Positions 50,701 through 63,110 of a stretch of DNA of 64,000 nt are shown piece by piece. The notes beneath the pieces are model-generated. The model ran no database searches and was not told the origin of the DNA. It was given only the letters and a program-made list of their open reading frames with translations. A program made the translations under genes and the position numbers. The stretch's first letter is position 1, and each line of letters starts with the position of its first letter. The DNA comes from Brachypodius melanocephalos (taxonomy: Eukaryota > Chordata > Aves > Passeriformes > Pycnonotidae), in contig VZSR01000028.1 of assembly GCA_013398615.1 (NCBI GenBank), positions 9,545,885-9,609,884 on the forward strand, written 5' to 3'.

Positions 50701-53219
50701 TGCTATTATGCCTAAGACAGTTGAGGATTCTTCAGCCTGAATGTGGTACGATGAACAGCCTTTAATTTGTCATGGAAATTAGTAATTTAAAATAGATGTG
50801 TTCATAGCTAAGTGGACTCACTCAGTATGAATCACTACCTGAAAAGCTTCACTTTGTGCCCCATGTGAATTTGGAACAACACTTCATCAACATCACTAAA
50901 CTTAATTTAAATAAGTAAATCTAGTGTGAATGAATCCAGAATCAAGTCTCATGTCTTCAGACATCTGTGGTGGTTTCAGACCCAATGGGAAGCTGTTGAG
51001 AGACTGCCCGTGGGTGATTTTAATGCCCCACAGGAGAGTGTCTCTGTGATAGAGTGGCACTGCTCATTAGCTGCAGGCTCTGAAGGTGAAATAGATAAAC
51101 TAAGAGCAAGCAAAAGAAAGCAGGTCTGCAAGCTGTAGGTAGGACGTGTGTGCCTGTGCACATGTGAGAAAGCAGCCTCTGAATTTTCTGTGTGCAGAAA
51201 CAGTGGCAGGGTGCTGTGTGTGCACAACCCGCCTGCAGGCATGGGAGGACAACACCTTCAGATGCTACACAGCTGGGCTTTTAAAGGCAGCTAAGTGATG
51301 CTGGATCACAAGCTGGCATTTCAAATAGATTAAGTGATTTATGAGCTATGCATAATTTTTTGTGTTTCCTCTGGACTGTTTGGTCAGTCCCCATCACCTC
51401 AGAGTCCACCACTGTCAGCAGTGGGGTTTAAGTTTCCTGGTCAGTGCATTACAGCTGGAGAATGTCCCTGTTATGTGGCCAGAATTGGTGGCCTCCAACA
51501 TCTGTAGGGGCCTTTGATGCTTATTAAAGAGATAACTTTCAGATTTCCAGATTACTCACAGTGTTCATGCAAAGCGAGATTTTCCAGTCACTCCATATTG
51601 AGTAGGGAGATGGCCCTGCCCTGAGCTCATCCCTTGAAGGATTTATAAGGATGTCTATGAGGATTCTGCTGAAGTACAAGGGCCCAGTTTACTAATGACT
51701 GTGAAGGAAATGAGAAAAGTAGCTGGTTATCCAAACAAGAAGATGCAAACTTCAAAAATTTGCACGTGAGTTTGAAAACATCTACTACTGCTTTATCTCT
51801 GCATTGTTTCTTAGCTCCTTCTTGGCCAGAAGGCAAGTTAATTAGCAGCCCAAGTAGCTCTTATGCCAAGAGGTTGCCGGAGAAGTGGTGATGTGGATTT
51901 GTGTTCCATTTTTCCTGCCTCTGCCAGGTGCAGCAGCGAAAAGCTGACAGCAAAGCAAAACATGTGCATATGTCCAATGCAGAGCCCTGATATATTTCTG
52001 AAAAAGTAAATGTTGGGTGTACATTTCCCTGCTCTGGGTGCTGGTGATGAGATGTTGACCCTCAGCACTGCTGAGCTAGTGACAAGTTTCTGCAGAGTAA
52101 GGTTTGCATGTTCTGCCTTTGTGACTTTTTTGGAGACCCTCTTTCAGGACCTGGTTGTTCATCCACACAAAAGCAGCAGAAATAGTTGTCTCCTCCTCAT
52201 ACATGGTTGTTTCTCAGCATGAACAGTCGACCTGGGTGTTCTTGGTGATTTCAGCAAGCAGTGAGGGTCAGCTTTTGACCCTGGATCTTGGACTGTTTTT
52301 TCTCTCTTTCCATGTGCAATTCCAGGGCTAAGGTAAGCAGCTCTAGGGAAATCTACTTTTCTTGATTTTCAACCCCCTCCATTAAAAAATTAAAAGGTTC
52401 TTGAAGCTCATGGTCCTGTAAATGAGAGCAATGACGGGAATTTGAGTGCACTATTGGCTTTATTAGAACTTGTCCTGAAAGTAAATTTGCTTAGGTGTGT
52501 TAGTGTTTGTGTGAACCTCCATGAAGGGGGAGAGGCCTTCCCAAGAATTTTAATAGATAGGAAAGAGCCCATAAATGCACCTTCAAGCCATTTAGAAGCT
52601 TGTAATCTTTCTATAGTGTTAGCACACCTTCAGAAGAGTGAATTTCCCATGCACCATGCCTGACAGTGCTTAATTCTGGATCCAGTTAAAGGCAGCTGGG
52701 AGAAGGCTGGCTGAAAATTTCAGCTCAAAAACTGCATATGTTCCATTTTGTCTGGATATTGCTGACATAAATATGGATCAGGAGAGTCTCTACAGCTGTC
52801 AGTGTGTTTACATCAGTGCTAAACCAGTGTGATAAGGCTTCATCTGGTATCTGTCATGAGTCATATTGCTTTTAGTTTTCTCATGTCAGTATTTTTTTTC
52901 ACTGTTTTCAGTTTGGTATGAAAAACAACATATGTAATTTATTTTTAAAAAACCCCAAGCCTTGGATGATGAAGACCTAAGTGATTCTGAAGTGTGAGAT
53001 ACAGCAAAATCAGGGTAACAAATGGCTAAGATTCTTCTGATTCTTCTGTGTCATTGTGCTGTTGGGAGTTATTTGTGCACTGAAACAAAGCAGGTGTTTA
53101 ATTCATTTTTACAAAGAAATGACAGCTTTAGTCCACAAATACAGTGAGACCTAGGATCTCAACAAAGCTGTGAATGGGAGAGTTGGCCAAAAAAGCAGAG
53201 GGTTGACTTCTGCAGCTCA
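41706..53219. other. Unique non-coding sequence, 11.5 kb
   Basis: I found no gene, RNA gene or nameable repeat. Plus- and minus-strand ORFs reach at most about 117 codons and have no recognised motif. The stretch 49110-49230 and several others are AT-rich. Old, diverged repeats could be hidden here. Confidence 0.5.
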
Positions 53220-53433
53220 GTTTGTGGATATTATTTACCTAGACTTGAGTAAAGCCTTTGACACCATGTCACATGGAATTCTCCTGGCTGCTCATGGCTT
53301 TAACAGATGCATTGTTTGCTGCTTGAAAAACTGGCTGGATGTCTGGGACCAGAGGGGTGGGGAATGGTGTCACACCCAGTTTGTGGCCAGTCTCTGGTGG
53401 TCTTCCTCAGGGCTCAGCTCTGAGGATCAGTGA
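53220..53433 (+). pseudogene. CR1 LINE reverse-transcriptase fragment, decayed
   Basis: The frame reads the reverse-transcriptase motif 'DIIYLDLSKAFDTMSH', diagnostic of CR1/jockey-type LINEs, followed by 'LLAAHGF' and 'KNWLDVWDQRGGEW', in the order expected of the CR1 RT. A few codons between SHGI and LLAAHGF appear to be missing. After NWLD the frame drifts and stops at 53431-53433. The catalytic DD motif is not reached. Neither the endonuclease domain nor the 3' tail lies nearby, so this is an internal fragment of a dead element. Its left edge is approximate. Confidence 0.9.
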
Positions 53434-56400
53434 AGGTCTTTTTAAATTTTGAAGAAAAGGGTTTGACTTAAGCTGTGTTGAGCAGCTTGGCAGTCACTTG
53501 CCCACTCTATTTAGGCAACAGGGAGAGGAGGTGCAAAGCTCAGCTCAGCTTTAAGGAAGAAGCGACTGTTTGTGTTGGGTTCATGGGTCTGTTCCAAGGA
53601 ATTAGCAGAAGTTTGCTGCACTTCATGTGACCCAACTTGTTCAGTCATTCTGGTAATAATGATGTGGCTTCATGCAGGAGAAGCCACTCTGAGCTGCTTA
53701 CAGGTTTCCTGATCCACTGTCAGAGAACTCAGTGCATGTAAAATCCAATCACTTAAGATAATTATTGAGCGTCTGGGGAAGACAAGAGCTGAGACCTTAC
53801 TTGGATCCTCCAGTGACAATACAAGGCATGAACTCAACAGGGCTCTCTGGTAAGGATGGGTGTTGTGGGCAGCAAGAGTGCTTGTGACAGATTTGTCCAG
53901 TCCTCCATTCAAGAGGAAAAAAACCCACTTTTTAGACAAAATATTGTTCTTGGACTTTATCCACATTTGGGTTCTTTGCATGACTTTGTGCCTTTCTGTG
54001 GTTTTGCCAGTCTTTTTTGCTGAGTGTTTCAGGTACAAGTCCAGCCATCAGCTCAAGGAGGCAGTGAGGAATGGAGGGACCTGCTCAGGGCCCAGAGAGG
54101 ACACAGCTCTCTAGCATGGCACAGTGCTTGAAGGAGGGCTCTTTCACATCCTGGCACCTGGTCCATCCCCCATGCAGATCTGAACACTGCAGGATTTTCT
54201 TCCTAGTACAGTAAACTAAGGGGATTTCAGGCAAACTATTCTCTTGGTGTGCAGAGGAGGCATTCTGATGCAGTGGGTATTGTTGGTCAATTCTCTCCCT
54301 CTTGTCTACAGTTTGTCTTTTTCTCATGAATTTTCTTTCACTTTCTCATAGCATCTTCAAAGTGTGAATACAACTTCTTCTTGGTCATGTTTTTTCCCCT
54401 CCTTTCCTCTTCCTTTGATAAAACTACTATGGATTCTGGGCTGAATCCTTCATTTGAGTCTGTGAGCTTAAGACTTTCGTTACTCCACAAGCGCCAAAAG
54501 CATCATTTTGTGCAACTGGAAACAGAGTCAAGCTTTTTCTCTACTGCTGGATTATAGGTCACTTGTCAAAACAATCTGTTTATTTTGTAATATATTGCTG
54601 TTCAGGACCAAATTCTGGGAGGGTTTTTTGTTGTTGTTCCTTTCTCTCTTGACAACCCTAGGGACAGAGGGTACTGAATGTGCAGAGCATCTCAAAATGA
54701 TACTGTGGGGTGAGTGGGTGCTGCCTACACAAATGCTTGTGGAGAACACTCCCAGCAGCACTCACAGAACAGAGCCAAGCAGGTGGATGTTCATGTGAGG
54801 CCATGCCTGCCTCCCTTTCAGCTCTTCTGCTGCTGGGCATGACTCCAAGCATGTTTCCTGTCATTTTCCCTACACTCTGACCAAGTGCTGAATGGGGTTC
54901 CTTTGCCTTTTTTCTTTTAATAGCCACTTTTCCTTTCATCAGTGCTGCCTGAGGCTGAGCAAAATAGTGACCCTGAAAACTGTTAATATGAGGAGGTATT
55001 ACAGCTCCAAAATTATTTTCAAATATTGATTAATATATTTTAACCTCATTCTAATTTAGTTCCATCTTCCTCCTCCTTGCCTTCCCACCCATCAGCCCAC
55101 TTTTTGCAATCTCTGATATCCCCAATGCACAGTAGACTGTTTGTAATCTCATAATAGAATCTATATCTTCTTTTTGGGCAGTAGAGTATTAAGTTTTCCC
55201 TCTACATCTGCAGTAGTAACATAATTAAATAAAGTAATAATAATTCTGACATTTTGCTGTGCTAATATGATGGTCATTGCTAGTGTAATCAGCATGGAAA
55301 AGTCTCTTGCTACTGGTAAATATTTGCAGTTAGCACAGAGCTCCTGTTTTTCCAGGTTTGGTTTTGGTTTTTTTTTTTTTTGCCATTCCATATTACTCCT
55401 TTTTTCTTTTATTTTTAAATTTTATTTTATAAGAAAGAGCCTCCAGAAAACTTTACTTTCACATTGCCCCCGTGAAAATTGAATTCCAATCCTGTTCTCT
55501 CTGTCTGTCATGCTTGCTGACTGTTCATGGACCTCTGTCACAGGAGGGTTTGGGCATTCACCACTGAAACTTGTAATGAACAGCTTTTACCTGTGGATGT
55601 CCTGGATGATTGTCTCTCACCAGAAGGCTGGAGTCATTCGTGTTTCATTTGCTTCTCAGGGGGCAATTGTGTGTCTGCCTGGGTCTGATTTCCAAAGATT
55701 CTGAGTGTAAAGGTTTCCAGCAGCGCTTTCCATGAGCACTTTCATGGCTTAAAAGCCTTTCTGAAATCATCAACAGCCCGTGTTTCTTTCCCATTTTTCA
55801 GGAGAGACAGACTCTCTGGGAAGTGAGAGAGAATCCCTTTCCCATCTCTTGCAGCATGGGAAGGGAAGTCAGTGATTCTGTGGGATGGTGGGAACGGGCA
55901 ACAGGAGCCCAAGCAGCTTTCTTTCACCCACCTTGCTCTGTCCCCAGTCCCCCACCCGAGTGCCAGGGCTGTGGAAGCAGCAGCCTGGCCCTGTAATTGA
56001 ATCTCAGCTGCTGTGCAGCGTTCAAGAGCACATCCTCCCAGCCCATCAAGAACCCATCACTCAAGGGAGATTCTATTAATTGCCTGTGGAGATAAGCAAG
56101 AGGCAATTGCAGCAAGGCGTGTCGAGCTTGCTGCTCCCAGCCCACCCAAATTTGCTTTCAGGAGGCTGTGTTTAGTCAAGCACAAGGGAGGGGCCAGCTG
56201 TAATTTGCATCTCCTCGCACGATTCACAGGTAATGGGATGCGATGTTATGGCAGGGTATTGACCTCTCACTGCCACAGTTGCTCTGGCACTGGGAGTGAA
56301 CCAATCTTATCGTGGAGGCGGTGATTCTCGCAGAAACAGAGAGCAGGGATGCTCAGATGCTGTTTTTGACAGTGAATAGCTCACACTGAAAACAACAGAT

Positions 56401-57404
56401 GCTGATTTCAGGAAAATAATAGCATTTTCAGGCAACGGTTTTCTGCAAATTCAAAGAGCTTGGTAGGCTAGAATTAATAAGCTCGTGTTACTGTGGAATG
56501 TTGGTGCACAGCACAGCAATACACCTGTTTCATTGTTGATTTTCGGTTAACAGTAAATTCTTTTTGCACAGAAGTATATTAAAAATTTTTGGACTGGCTT
56601 TTATGAATGGGCAAAGCTTTGAATGATGGGAGGTTTGTGGTTCATTTATCTTACCAGTTATTCAGTAACCTGCCTGGTGGACAGCCCAGTGTGGTTCCAA
56701 GCATAATGTACTTATCTTGGGCAATTAATAGAGAAGTCTTTTTCAAGCCCTTGCAGCTGGAGAACACTGACTGTTCCAGCCCTCTGGCTCAATCTGTAAT
56801 CTTGGCACCGCTTTCAGCTGGGTGAATTTGTGTACTGAAATGTTTCCCTGCCCTGATTCACTATTCCAAGATCTCTGAATCTCAGACATTCCCTGAAGAG
56901 CAACGAAAAGCTGAAATGCAAAATTGAACAGGACAGCGGACAGTAGATACAGAATGAATATATATATTTTCCTGATAACAACACGGCAGCAGATATATTT
57001 TGTCTCTATTTTTCTATTAAGATGGCAATGAAACAGAAGACCCATTCTTTTGGGGTTAGGCTCTAAATACACTGTTTGGTAATTAAGTTGGAACAAAAGT
57101 CTGGTGGAAGACAAATATTTTAAAGCTGTGTGTTAGTGCAGGAATAAAGCAAGTCAGTAAATATATCCTCGTCAGTGCTCATGGTGTGGAAGCCGTGTAG
57201 CCAGTCATTTTCAATACTAGCACTGCCTAGTAAGTGAATCTCCCCTTCCCAGGAAATGCCTTCTCCTCCCAAATCTGTTCTACGATGCAAACATTGCATG
57301 TAAACAGACAGAGGACTCATTAAGATGTTTTGGATCACCATTTTTTGTTAATACAAATGCTGTGTTTTGCCTTCCCTTGTCCTGGAGGGTTCTGATTTCA
57401 CCCT
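53434..57404. other. Unique non-coding sequence
   Basis: No gene was recognised. A 14-base T run lies at 55368-55381. About 55985-56260 has the texture of conserved non-coding DNA and contains a perfect ATTTGCAT octamer at 56203-56210. The ORFs of 122-123 codons (53670-54038 and 56743-57114, minus strand) have no known motif. Confidence 0.5.
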
Positions 57405-57490
57405 CCCTGGGAGGCCATTCCAGATCCTTGTTGCTTCAACCCCAGAGAAGTTCCCCCTTTTTAATATACAAATGTCATGTCCTGTTTTCC
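57405..57490 (-). mobile_element. Possible old CR1 fragment, reverse orientation
   Basis: CCTGGGAGGCCATTCCAGAT, then TTCAACCCCAGAGAAGTTCC and TTTTTAATATACAAATG, follow the order of the reverse complement of a CR1 3' region (the 'GTTCCAG...' block, then the 'AAGTTTTTCCTAATATC'-like block). Identity is low, which suggests an old copy. Boundaries are approximate. Confidence 0.4.
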
Positions 57491-60400
57491 CTAAATGCTG
57501 ACGATGTGACTTACCAGATGATCTGAGATCAAAATTAACTCATTCCTCTCACTTCAGTGCTATGAAAGGTCTCTTGCTTCTTGTGCTAGTGACATCTCTC
57601 TTATCTTGTTTCTGCTGCTCTAAGAGCTTTTATCAGCTGTAGTAATTTCCTCCAGAAGATGTGATGTGCTCTGTTCATTGGGCAGCCCTCACTGTGCGTA
57701 GGGAGAGTGCTCTTTCACCACTCCTCCACGGCAGGAATTATTCTACCGCTTTTCCAAAAAAAAAAAAAAAAAAAGAAGAAAAAAGAAAAGAAGAGAGTCG
57801 TGAGTGCCTTTCGAGCCCTGCAGATGGCACTGCCTTCCTGGGCTTACCAGAGTGCCCGATGCATGCCCCTGTGGTGGCTCCGTGCAGTCTTCACTCGGAA
57901 CAGCTCTTCTTGCAGCTGAGTAAATAGTTCAAGAGTTTTCGCTCTGGGATGCTTTTAGTTAACAATGAAAAATAATATGGAAATTGCTTGGAACCTTTCC
58001 CTTTGCTCCTTTTTAGGTGGTTTTGTTTTCTGGACTTTTGTTCTTTTTGAGTTTTATCTTCAAAGGGTTTTCAACAACTTCACTGTAAAGCCATTTTTTC
58101 TCTCTCTGAGATCTCCCCATGCCAATTAAGTACTGAATTGGCTGCAGAGTCAATTGCAACTTCCTAGTAAGATGTTGGTGGAGAGAGAAGGAGCTATCTT
58201 GTTATCAGTGTTTTCTTGAAGGTTCCCTCCTGGGGCAGACATACCTCTGGGTAAGGAAAAGGCAGCATCGATGGCATAGTGGTAGAGATTCATCTCATAT
58301 TGTGTTGCTCCTTTCCCACTGTGTCAGGAGGGGTTTTTTCTTGCGCTGCTCAGTTCCCAATGCTTTTCCTGGGGGTTTGCAAGGTGTTTGGGACACACCT
58401 TCCCTGTTACACAAAGGTGGAGCACTGTTGGCAGTCTGCTTGCAACTCTCCAGCCTGCAGGGGCATTGATGGGAGAAGTTTATTTTCTGGGGGGTCTGCA
58501 CAGCCCTTGGGAACCTACTGCCTGGAGCCACCAGTAGCTGGTCACACACCCTCTGGGACTCATCTTGGGCCTTCCAGAACATGTTTACATCTTGTGTCCT
58601 ATACCAGCTACAGCACAGAGAAATGACTCATTCAGAACCTGATGACTTTGCAGATCGCTGACAATTAAATGGAGATCTATTTCTTATGGCTGCTCTCTCT
58701 GGGTTTTCACAGCAGGCCAAACGATTTGTTTGCTGTTGCAGCATTTAATGGAGGTAGCAGCTATCATATGTGAGGGATCTGCCATGTTTTCCAAGCGTCA
58801 AAATAAAACCCAGCCATGGTGAGGTGTTCTGGGTTGCTTCCTATACGTAAATCCTCATCTCCTTCCCTTCAAGGTCAGTCAGGTATTTTGTACCTCAGAA
58901 ATGGTGCATACTGCCAAGTGACTCGGTAGCAATGCTGCCCAGACATATTAAATCTCTGATTTCACTGCTTATATTTCATCTGTATGGAAGCAGTTGAATT
59001 GTGATTTGCATCATTGCCCGTGTGACTAACCCCATGTGCACCCAGCAGTTCTGGACAGGCTCTCACAGGATGCCCTTGGTAGGGCTGAGGTGTTTTGTGT
59101 CCAGCTGCCCAGTGGGGAATGGATGCTTGGAATGCACCATATCCTGGGGCTCTGTTAGCACTCATCACTTGGATTATTTGAAAGCAAATTGTTGTGTCTC
59201 TGCTGCCAGAAAACTTGGATAAACTGGCTTTTATGTTGAGAAGTTTAATCTGCAGCTGTATGGGAAAGCTGATGCTTCAATAGTTTTCTGTATTCATCAA
59301 TATATTTTTAGAGTGGTTTTGTATATTCATACGTGCAAAGTCTTGTTAGAGACTTTTTTGTGCATCCCAGCTCCCAGAGAAAAGTGATCAGTGTTCAAAC
59401 TTCAAGCTGGGAACAAAAGGAAACAAAATCTCTGGGCTATGAAGAAAAGCCTGAAAGCCAAGGAATAGTTAAAAGTTCAGAAGGTAGTCAGGTGTAAACT
59501 CAGAAATATATTTTGGTCTGAATATAATTCTCCTGATGGTACAGCAAGGCAGGTTTTACATGATTGTGACTGCATATTGCGGTACAGTGAGGGCTGGTTG
59601 AGGGAACATACACACTCTGAGCTCCTGTCTTTGGGCTATAGCAAATCAAGCTTGATATAAAATGTTTGAGATGAGATTAATTAGCACAGCCATCATTCAT
59701 GTTACAGTATCAGTAGCATAAAATGATTTAAAAAATTTCTGTTGGACATGGGTCTCTTATGTAGCTAGACAGGATTTTTCATTAGAGTTGGTCAGGTTTC
59801 TCTTAAATCAGTGTGCTTTATTTCCAAAACTTCATATATCTTTGACAAATGTAGGTGGGCTGTGTGTCCCTGCCATAGTGGTGTTTTGCATGATATTAAA
59901 TCCATATTCTTTGGTATGGTGATGACAGAATTTTCTGCAGAGAACAGAATCATCTCCTCACTAATTGCTATCATTTTTTAACCCTTAAAACAGTTTTCCT
60001 CCTACCCCCACCCTACTTAATTTTGAAAATAACCACACTATTAAAACTGCAGTCCCTTTTCTTCCTCCAGACAAAAAAAAAAAAAAAAAAAAAAGAAAAA
60101 AAAAAGCCATTGTGTACAACAGCTCTCACAGAAGATGTCAGTCTGAATGGGGGTCGCCTGAGAGAGCAAAACCCAAAAATGAACATCATCATACAGACGG
60201 AAATTTTTGAGTAACAGTAATGGTCAGTGAATATTGCCTACACAGATTTGTGGTCAAAAACTGGAATAGTTTTTAGTTGCTTTTGGCCTCTCAAAAAAAG
60301 CCCTTCGAATACTTTTGTTGTCATGTTTTTGAGGATTTCTGAGCATTGGAATCCAGAGATACAGAGGGAGGGTAATGAGTGAAAGAATTCCAAGCATATG

Positions 60401-61104
60401 TAAATATTTATGTAAAAGTCCTGGTGCCTTGATCTCTGCCACTCTCCCCACATCAATCTCATTCATTCCATCTTTATTTGTACATGACCTGAGACCACAT
60501 CTTGCCTTATCTATGCTTAGTGTGGCCACATAAATTTGTAGAAATTTAGTGTTGGAACACCAACCACAAGATATTCAGCTTTCCACTGCATCTTCATTGT
60601 CCTTTCTGTCTTTTCTGGGGCACACAAAACCCCTCAGTACTCAGGAGTCTGAGTAGCCCTCTCACCACATTTGCTTCCTATCAAAGCTGCTGCACAGAGG
60701 CAGCAGCCAGGTTTTGTGGAAGGAAACTGAACTGGCACAGGGTGCACAGAGGAGTTTCTCAGCAGGTTCAGCACAAAAGGTTCTGGCAAGCAGTGAGGGC
60801 CTCCTTGGCAAATTCAGGGGGGCTTCCACCCAGGAGTAGTGGATACTGGTGTTGTTGGGTAAGGGCCATGCCATGCTCATGTGGTGGTTCTAATGCAGCC
60901 TTCAAGCAGCATGTGAGAAATGCTGGAGCTCCAGGCTTGGGATGATCCACAGGGACTCTGCAGCAGGAGCAAACAGGAGTGGTGGTGGTCAGGGCAACAA
61001 GGCTCTGCCACTGCCAACCAAACCAGGACACAGAGGGCTCTGCACTGCTCCTTTGAGGACACTGTTTCACCATAGTTGTCCATGGCACATATCCAGAAAT
61101 GTAC
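57491..61104. other. Unique non-coding sequence
   Basis: No gene was recognised. Contains the two longest A runs of the window (57756-57774, followed by a GA-rich stretch, and 60073-60105). The chance ORFs around them encode polylysine and are artefacts. Confidence 0.5.
60073..60105. repeat. Poly(A) run, 22 A + G + 10 A
   Basis: Seen directly. It could be the tail of a retroposed sequence, but upstream DNA shows no recognisable retrogene or SINE, so it is recorded as a simple repeat. Confidence 0.9.
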
Positions 61105-61233
61105 CTGCCACGGAGAATTTCCTTTTCAATTCTTTCCATGTTCCTAGTTTGGGAGACCTTTTGCATGTCAGCAAATGCCAGGTGAGTCTTGATGGTGGTA
61201 CCGTAGACATAGATTTTCTCTCCTGGTGCTGAG
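61105..61233 (-). CDS. Weak candidate internal exon, protein not recognised
   Basis: On the minus strand a pyrimidine-rich stretch ending TTTTTGTTTGTGTTTAG (61234-61250) forms a good acceptor, and GGCAG/GTACAT at 61105 is an acceptable donor. The 129 bp between them is a multiple of three and open in one frame (phase 2 at both ends). The peptide includes 'PGEKIYVYGTTIKTHLAF' and 'RNMERIEKEIL', a mixed, charged sequence that looks protein-like. I do not recognise the family. The open frame extends beyond both splice sites (170 codons, 60768-61280), a length also expected about once by chance in a window this size. No partner exon of compatible phase was found. Confidence 0.18.
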
Positions 61234-61250
61234 CTAAACACAAACAAAAA

Positions 61251-62542
61251 TAACCACCTTTGAAGGGTAACCAGGGCCATGCTCTGTTTTCATATCTGCC
61301 TAAAATCTTGACTTACAAATGAGTTCCTATTATATGCCTCTCCAAGTATTAAATTTTTTAAAAAACTGCCATGTGAAGTTATTGACTTACCACTGCTGTC
61401 ACTAAAGCAGAATTGAATCCAGCACTTGGTGATTGTTATCAGCTGTACTTGGTTGGCTACAGTGCATGATTGGTATTGATCTTGTGGGAATAATACTAAC
61501 AATTGTTCTGGTTTTGCACCTGGAGAGATATTTATCTTTTAACCTGTAACTATCATTTTCTATAAAGCAACATATCCAGGTTTGTATATTCACATTACAG
61601 TTATGCATTTTATTTTTTACCAGTGATTTTAATTTGAAATATTGAGCTAGATGTTGGTTTTCTGTTGTACAACTTTTCTCTCTGCTCTTGTCTGGTAGTG
61701 TTTGTGAGGGCTAATGGATATCAATATGTAGGGCTCTGAGAGATGCATGGGGTGGAATCTTTTGACAGCCCAGGTCTTCATCATCTCTCAGAACTATATG
61801 ATCATTTAGATTTTATTGCATATATATTTCACTTGATATTGTATTTGGGTCAGCTATTTAATGAGGATATTGATTATTAGCTTTACAGACTTATCAAAAA
61901 GGGAGGAGAGAGAGAAAAATGTAATGAAAAAACATTTGTATTAGTTCATCCTATGCCATGATTTTTATTCAGATGGGTTTTCTGCATTGAATTTGACCTG
62001 AGAACAAGAAAGTTGCCAGAAAAAAAAAATGGTTAGAAAAATGTTCATTTTCTTCCTCTGATGCCAGGGCAGAAGGCTCCTGGGAAACAGAGGGAATGGA
62101 GCAGCTGCAGAGAGGATGATCAGATCACAACAGGTTTGTTCCTGTTATACCTGGCAATCCCAAACAAAAGGATGCTTTAGGAATGTCTTAGAGCTTTGGG
62201 GGGATGAGAACCAAATGAGGCATCCAAGCTGCTTTCTTTACCTGCTGTTTTGCTCTCAGCCTGGCCTGTTCACTGGCCTAGATGAGGTTGCTGCTTGCCC
62301 ACGTAGGAAGCAGCATTCACCTCACTCTTGTGCAGGGGACGGTGTCACATCAGGTTTGCCTCCTCTGCTGGAGCCCTGCAGGCTCAGACACACCCCAGCA
62401 CTGCTTCAGAGCAGCTTTTATTCCTCTAAAGTACATTGCTGAACTCAGGCTCCAGAGGTCCTCCTGGGAACAGTGAGCTGAGAGCACAGCCTGCTGTGAT
62501 CTTGCAATGTTATGAAGGCTCCTATGAAAAGTTGTTCACTTT
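61251..62542. other. Unique non-coding sequence
   Basis: Nothing recognisable. The first half is AT-rich, and two short minus-strand ORFs (61290-61502, 61402-61608) have no signature. Confidence 0.5.
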
Positions 62543-63110
62543 TGTAGGAGAAGGGAATACAGGTGACCTGGCCCCTGATCAGTAACAGCTGTGTTAATTA
62601 CCCAATACAGCCTGGCCCTGATGAGCCACAGCTGTACCCAATGAAGATAAGTGGGGTAAAAGGGAGTAAAAAACCACAAAAGTTTTTGCCTTTGTGGTAA
62701 AAGGTGAGCTGGTGAAGGGAGAATTATTATGGAGGACAATGAAGGAGGAGGATACATGTAAGAGCAGGACCTTGAGGAAGAGGGAATGAGAGACTCATGA
62801 AGAAGCAGGATCCTGAGGAGGGAGAATCCCTGCAGTGAGGTCAGTGTGGGTGTGCAGTCAGAGNNNNNNNNNNNNNNNNNNNNNNNNNNNNNNNNNNNNN
62901 NNNNNNNNNNNNNNNNNNNNNNNNNNNNNNNNNNNNNNNNNNNNNNNNNNNNNNNNNNNNNNNGCTGCTGCAGCCAGAGTCAGGGAATGGTTGGAGTGAG
63001 GATGGTTGAGCTGGGAAGAGGAATAAGCCAGGGCCCTTTTCATGTTGTGATAAACAAGGAGTCTTTGTCTTGCTTCACTTCTACCCTCTAACAGGAGGGC
63101 TGCTGCAACA
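62543..63110 (+). mobile_element. Solo LTR of an avian endogenous retrovirus, with internal gap
   Basis: The element starts TGTAGGAGAAGG and ends CTGCTGCAACA, giving the TGT...ACA ends of an LTR. Between them are 'CCTGGCCCTGATGAGCCACA', a decayed TATA-like region (GTGGGGTAAAAGGG near 62650), a GAGGA-rich purine section, and near the 3' end 'GTTGTGATAAACAAGGAGTC' and 'CTTTGTCTTGCTTCACTTC'. This order fits avian LTRs I recall. Flanking 5-mers ACTTT (62538-62542) and ACTCT (63111-63115) match at 4 of 5 positions, consistent with a decayed 5-bp target-site duplication, the size typical of ERVL elements. No viral gene is attached, so it is a solo LTR. Confidence 0.65.
62864..62963. other. Assembly gap, 100 N
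   Basis: Exactly 100 N, a placeholder of unknown size inside the LTR. The coordinate length of that LTR is therefore not its true length, and an internal retroviral region hidden in the gap cannot be fully excluded. Confidence 0.98.

Noticed and set aside
57707..57927. Lysine-rich ORFs near the poly(A)/GA run
   Set aside because: Their lysine and arginine content comes from the simple repeat at 57756-57796.
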